A stretch of 64,000 nt of DNA from Streptomyces yangpuensis (GTDB taxonomy: Bacteria; Actinomycetota; Actinomycetes; Streptomycetales; Streptomycetaceae): NCBI RefSeq assembly GCF_001005295.1, contig NZ_LBMK01000002.1, positions 62,001 through 126,000 on the forward strand. The letters are read 5' to 3'. Below, one piece after another: positions 61,726 to 64,000 of the stretch. A program made the translations under genes and the position numbers. Numbering within the stretch: position 1 is the stretch's first letter; the number at the start of each line of letters is the position of its first letter. Under the pieces are notes generated by a model that saw only the letters and a program-made list of their open reading frames with translations, was not told the origin of the DNA and did no database searches.

Positions 61726-63344
61726 TCGTCGGCCCCACCAGCCCCACCAGCCCCACCAGCCCCACCAGCCCCACCAGCCCCACCAGCCCCACCAGCCCCG
61801 TCGGTCCCACTGGCCCCACCGGTTCCGCCTCCGCGGCGGAACCGGTGGGTGAGCTGTGCGGGCGCGCCGACGCCCTGTGCCGCGCCGCCGTCCCGCACCT
61901 GCCGCCCGGCGGGCCCGTCGCCTCCGCACTGGCCGCCGTACGGCAGCGCCTCGCCGAGCCCGGCCTGCGCATCGCCGTGGGCGGCCGGATGAACGCGGGG
62001 AAGTCGACGCTCGTCAACGCCCTGCTCGGCCGCCGGCTGGCCGCCACCGGAGCCACCGAATGCACCACGCTGGTCGCCTGGTTCCGCGGCGGCGTGCAGA
62101 ACCGCCTGGAGGTGCGCCGCACCGACGGCCGTCGCTACCACGTGCCCGGCCGTCCCGGCGGCGGTGTCCCCCGTGACACGACCCTGCTCGGTTCGACGCG
62201 CGAGGAGATCGAGGAGATCGTCGTCGAGACCGCGGGCGGCCAGGACCCACGCCGCCCGTGGACGCTGGTGGACACCCCCGGCATGGACACCCTCAGCGGA
62301 CTCGACGGCGTCGCGCTGCGCGCCCTCGGCGCCGCCGACGCCCTGCTGTATGTCATGCCGCACCCCGGCGCCGGGGACGCGGAGGCTCTGGAGTCGCTGC
62401 GCCGCCAGGCCCACGACCGGATGACCGCCCTGAACGTGGTCGGCGTCCTCAGCCGCATCGACGAACTCGGCGACGGGACCGGCGACCCCTGGCCCCGGGC
62501 CCGCCGGGTCGCCGCCACCTACACCACCCGGCTCACCGGCCTGCTGTCCGGTGTCGTGCCCGTGGCGGGACTGCTGGCCCAGACGGCGCTCGGCGAGGAG
62601 TTCACCGAGGCCGACGCCGCCCTGCTGCGGCGGCTCGCGACCGCGCCGCGTGACGACCTGGGCCGGGCCCTGTACTCCTCCCAGGAGTTCCTGGACTGGC
62701 CGGACGGCCCCCTCGACGCGACCGGCCGGGCCCGGGTGCTGGACCTCCTGGGCTGCTACGGCACCGGCGCCGCCGTGGACGCCGTGCGCACCCTGGCCGA
62801 CCCCGGCGCCCGGGCACTGCTGACGGCGCTGCGGACGGCCTCGGGCGTCGACGCGCTCCTGGACGAGATCCGGCAGCGCTTCGTCGCTGCCGCCGACCGG
62901 CTGCGGGCCGCGGCCGCCCTCGGCCTGATCGACGAGGCCGCGCGCACCGCGCTCGCCGACGACGCCCTGGCCCCGGCGGCCCGCCGCGCCCTCGACGACC
63001 TACGGGCGGGCGCCGCGGCACTGCGCCGCCATCCCCTGCTGAGACAGACCGAACTGGCCCCGGCACTCGCCGACTTCGCAGCCGGACGCCTGCGCCTGTC
63101 CGAGCCGGACACCGCGTCCCTGCTCCGCCTGGCCACCGGCGCCACGACATCCGCCTGCCTCGGCCTGCCGGAACCGTCCGCCGGTACGACGACATCGGAC
63201 GTCACCCGTGCGGCCCGTACGGCGGCCGAGGCGGCGGCCCGGTGGCGTCAGCTGGAATCGGAGCCGTCGCGGGTCCTGCGACGCCATGCCCGCACGGCCC
63301 GGGAGCTGTGCGAGGAGCTCTACTTCAGGGCCGCCGCCCCCTGA
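61722..63344 (+). CDS. Dynamin-like GTPase B with Ser-Pro-Thr repeat N terminus
   Basis: A 540-residue dynamin superfamily protein (IniC-like): P-loop AVGGRMNAGKSTLVNALLG (about residues 86-104), switch threonine in TECTTLVAWF, G3 LVDTPGMDTLSGLD (about 182), and G4-like VLSRIDELG (about 242). The C-terminal half is helical (LLDEIRQRFVAAADRLRAAA, RQLESEPSRVLRRHARTARE). The first 30 residues are a Ser-Pro-Thr repeat made by seven 9-bp units just after the start codon. ATG 61722 overlaps dynamin A's stop by 4 nt, so the two are made together and probably form a hetero-oligomer. Last gene of the rightward arm. Confidence 0.87.
   Translation: MIVGPTSPTSPTSPTSPTSPTSPTSPVGPTGPTGSASAAEPVGELCGRADALCRAAVPHLPPGGPVASALAAVRQRLAEPGLRIAVGGRMNAGKSTLVNALLGRRLAATGATECTTLVAWFRGGVQNRLEVRRTDGRRYHVPGRPGGGVPRDTTLLGSTREEIEEIVVETAGGQDPRRPWTLVDTPGMDTLSGLDGVALRALGAADALLYVMPHPGAGDAEALESLRRQAHDRMTALNVVGVLSRIDELGDGTGDPWPRARRVAATYTTRLTGLLSGVVPVAGLLAQTALGEEFTEADAALLRRLATAPRDDLGRALYSSQEFLDWPDGPLDATGRARVLDLLGCYGTGAAVDAVRTLADPGARALLTALRTASGVDALLDEIRQRFVAAADRLRAAAALGLIDEAARTALADDALAPAARRALDDLRAGAAALRRHPLLRQTELAPALADFAAGRLRLSEPDTASLLRLATGATTSACLGLPEPSAGTTTSDVTRAARTAAEAAARWRQLESEPSRVLRRHARTARELCEELYFRAAAP
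61733..61795 (+). repeat. In-frame 9-bp tandem repeat, 7 perfect units
   Basis: CCCCACCAG repeated seven times directly after the dynamin B start encodes a Ser-Pro-Thr repeat. Copy-number changes would alter the N-terminal linker length without breaking the frame. Confidence 0.95.
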
Positions 63345-63368
63345 TGCCTGCCTGCTGATTCCCTGTGC

Positions 63369-64000
63369 TCACCACCGGTCCTGGCCGTGGTCGTCGTCCC
63401 AGTGCGGCGCGGGGTGCGGGTCGGGCTCGTGGCCGTTCTCGCCGTGCACGTAGTGCGATACCGAGGTGTAGCCGGTCCCGTCGGCCGCCTCGATCACCTC
63501 GTGCTCGGTGAGGTACCCGTCGTCCCAGGGCTGTTCGCCCGCGTGGCCGTCGTGGTCCGTGTCCGCGAGCTCCCCACCGGTCCGGTCGACGTGTGCCTCG
63601 TGGGTCTCGTGCTGGTCGTGCAGTTCATGCAGGTCGTGGCCGCCGTGGCCGTGCGGGTCCGTGGAGTGGTCCCCGGTATCCGGCTGGTGCTGTGCCCGCA
63701 CCAGGACGTACGCCCCGGACACGCCGAGGGCGGCGCCGCCCGCGAGTACCCCGCGGCCGCGCCGCGCCGGGCGGCTGCCAAGCGGGGGTACGGTCACCCC
63801 GAGGGGAGCCGTACGCCCACGGGGCAGCACGCTGATCCACGCGTCGGACGAGAACCGCTTCTCCGGGATGTCCACCCGCACCGGACGGAACGCGGATCCG
63901 GTCAGACCGCCCGCGCCGGTCGCGAAGGTGTCCGAGTACAGGTCGGCCGACACGATCAGCGCCATGTCGCTGTCCGCCGACTCCGCGAGCGCGGTACGCA
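63369..64000 (-). CDS. Membrane protein with His/Asp-rich tail (partial, 5' end off window)
   Basis: The frame is open from the window edge (reading RTALAESADSDMALIVSADL) to the stop at 63369. About 210 codons are visible; an ATG at 63965 exists but the preceding codons continue with good usage, so the true start is probably outside. The visible part has a soluble section (FRPVRVDIPEKRFSSDAW), a membrane helix (GVLAGGAALGVSGAYVLVRA), then an exported or cytosolic tail unusually rich in His, Asp and Glu (DPHGHGGHDLHELHDQHETH and further on), ending PHWDDDHGQDRW. The tail suggests metal binding. The N-terminal part may be a NYN-like or ADP-ribose-type domain, but too little is seen. It converges with the dynamin operon. 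Confidence 0.65.
   Translation of the reverse strand, partial: RTALAESADSDMALIVSADLYSDTFATGAGGLTGSAFRPVRVDIPEKRFSSDAWISVLPRGRTAPLGVTVPPLGSRPARRGRGVLAGGAALGVSGAYVLVRAQHQPDTGDHSTDPHGHGGHDLHELHDQHETHEAHVDRTGGELADTDHDGHAGEQPWDDGYLTEHEVIEAADGTGYTSVSHYVHGENGHEPDPHPAPHWDDDHGQDRW

Noticed and set aside
61733..61795. Possible CRISPR-like or VNTR non-coding element.
   Set aside because: The 9-bp units are in frame and encode a Ser-Pro-Thr linker directly after a credible start codon.

Overview
The window has very high G+C (codons almost always end in G or C), dense genes, frequent 4-nt start/stop overlaps (ATGA, GTGA), many GTG starts, and families typical of mycelial actinomycetes: DUF6126, WYL regulators, a polysaccharide deacetylase-glycosyltransferase fusion, paired TRAFAC GTPases. 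It is most likely a Streptomyces or close-relative chromosome. No tRNA, rRNA or CRISPR array was seen.

Layout. 1-5286: right-hand end of a nonribosomal peptide cluster (tail of a condensation domain, a free-standing adenylation enzyme, and a heterodimeric ABC exporter whose two subunits have complementary degenerate ATPase motifs). 5621-6847: an HTH-flavin split-barrel protein and a cyclic-nucleotide-binding-domain protein, convergent. 7102-10767: a five-gene sulfide/persulfide detoxification operon (CstB-like persulfide dioxygenase-rhodanese, rhodanese, TauE/SafE exporter, membrane rhodanese, CstR-type repressor) with three copies of a CsoR/CstR-like operator. 10822-12975: a scarred stretch with an exporter remnant, a C-terminal gene remnant, a GNAT enzyme and an IS5-type transposase remnant. 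12998-16245: an ArsR-type repressor, a SulP anion transporter with a PPOX protein, and a DUF6126 peptide gene, tied together by three copies of a TTGCAG-N4-CTGCAA palindrome. 16488-24000: GH15 hydrolase, DUF4291, the copper proteins CopC-CopD and YcnI, and a GH16-like lipoprotein. 24237-30393: a membrane protein, a PgaC/MatB-like deacetylase-synthase and an acyltransferase (surface polysaccharide), then a frameshifted remnant, an amidase and a DM13 protein. 30778-40312: WYL regulator with NIPSNAP, an isolated tsaD, two tandem nitrilase paralogues with a divergent LacI repressor, a 5'-nucleotidase, and RecQ.

40405-63344 is the most interesting part: 23 kb of two divergent gene strings flanking a Crp-type regulator. 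The leftward string encodes a two-TM protein with a long helical tail, a MotB/ZorB-like protein (Asp at the start of its membrane helix, OmpA-like end), a large dynamin-like GTPase, a 1155-residue Hsp70/SrfB-like ATPase, two proteins of unknown function, and a membrane-anchored PP2C-like phosphatase. The rightward string encodes a minimal Hsp70-like ATPase, two TRAFAC GTPases, a disordered partner, and two dynamin-like GTPases. Tight translational coupling suggests one NTP-driven, membrane-associated machine; a defence or envelope-stress role is inference. The right edge holds the 3' part of a gene for a membrane protein with a His/Asp-rich tail.
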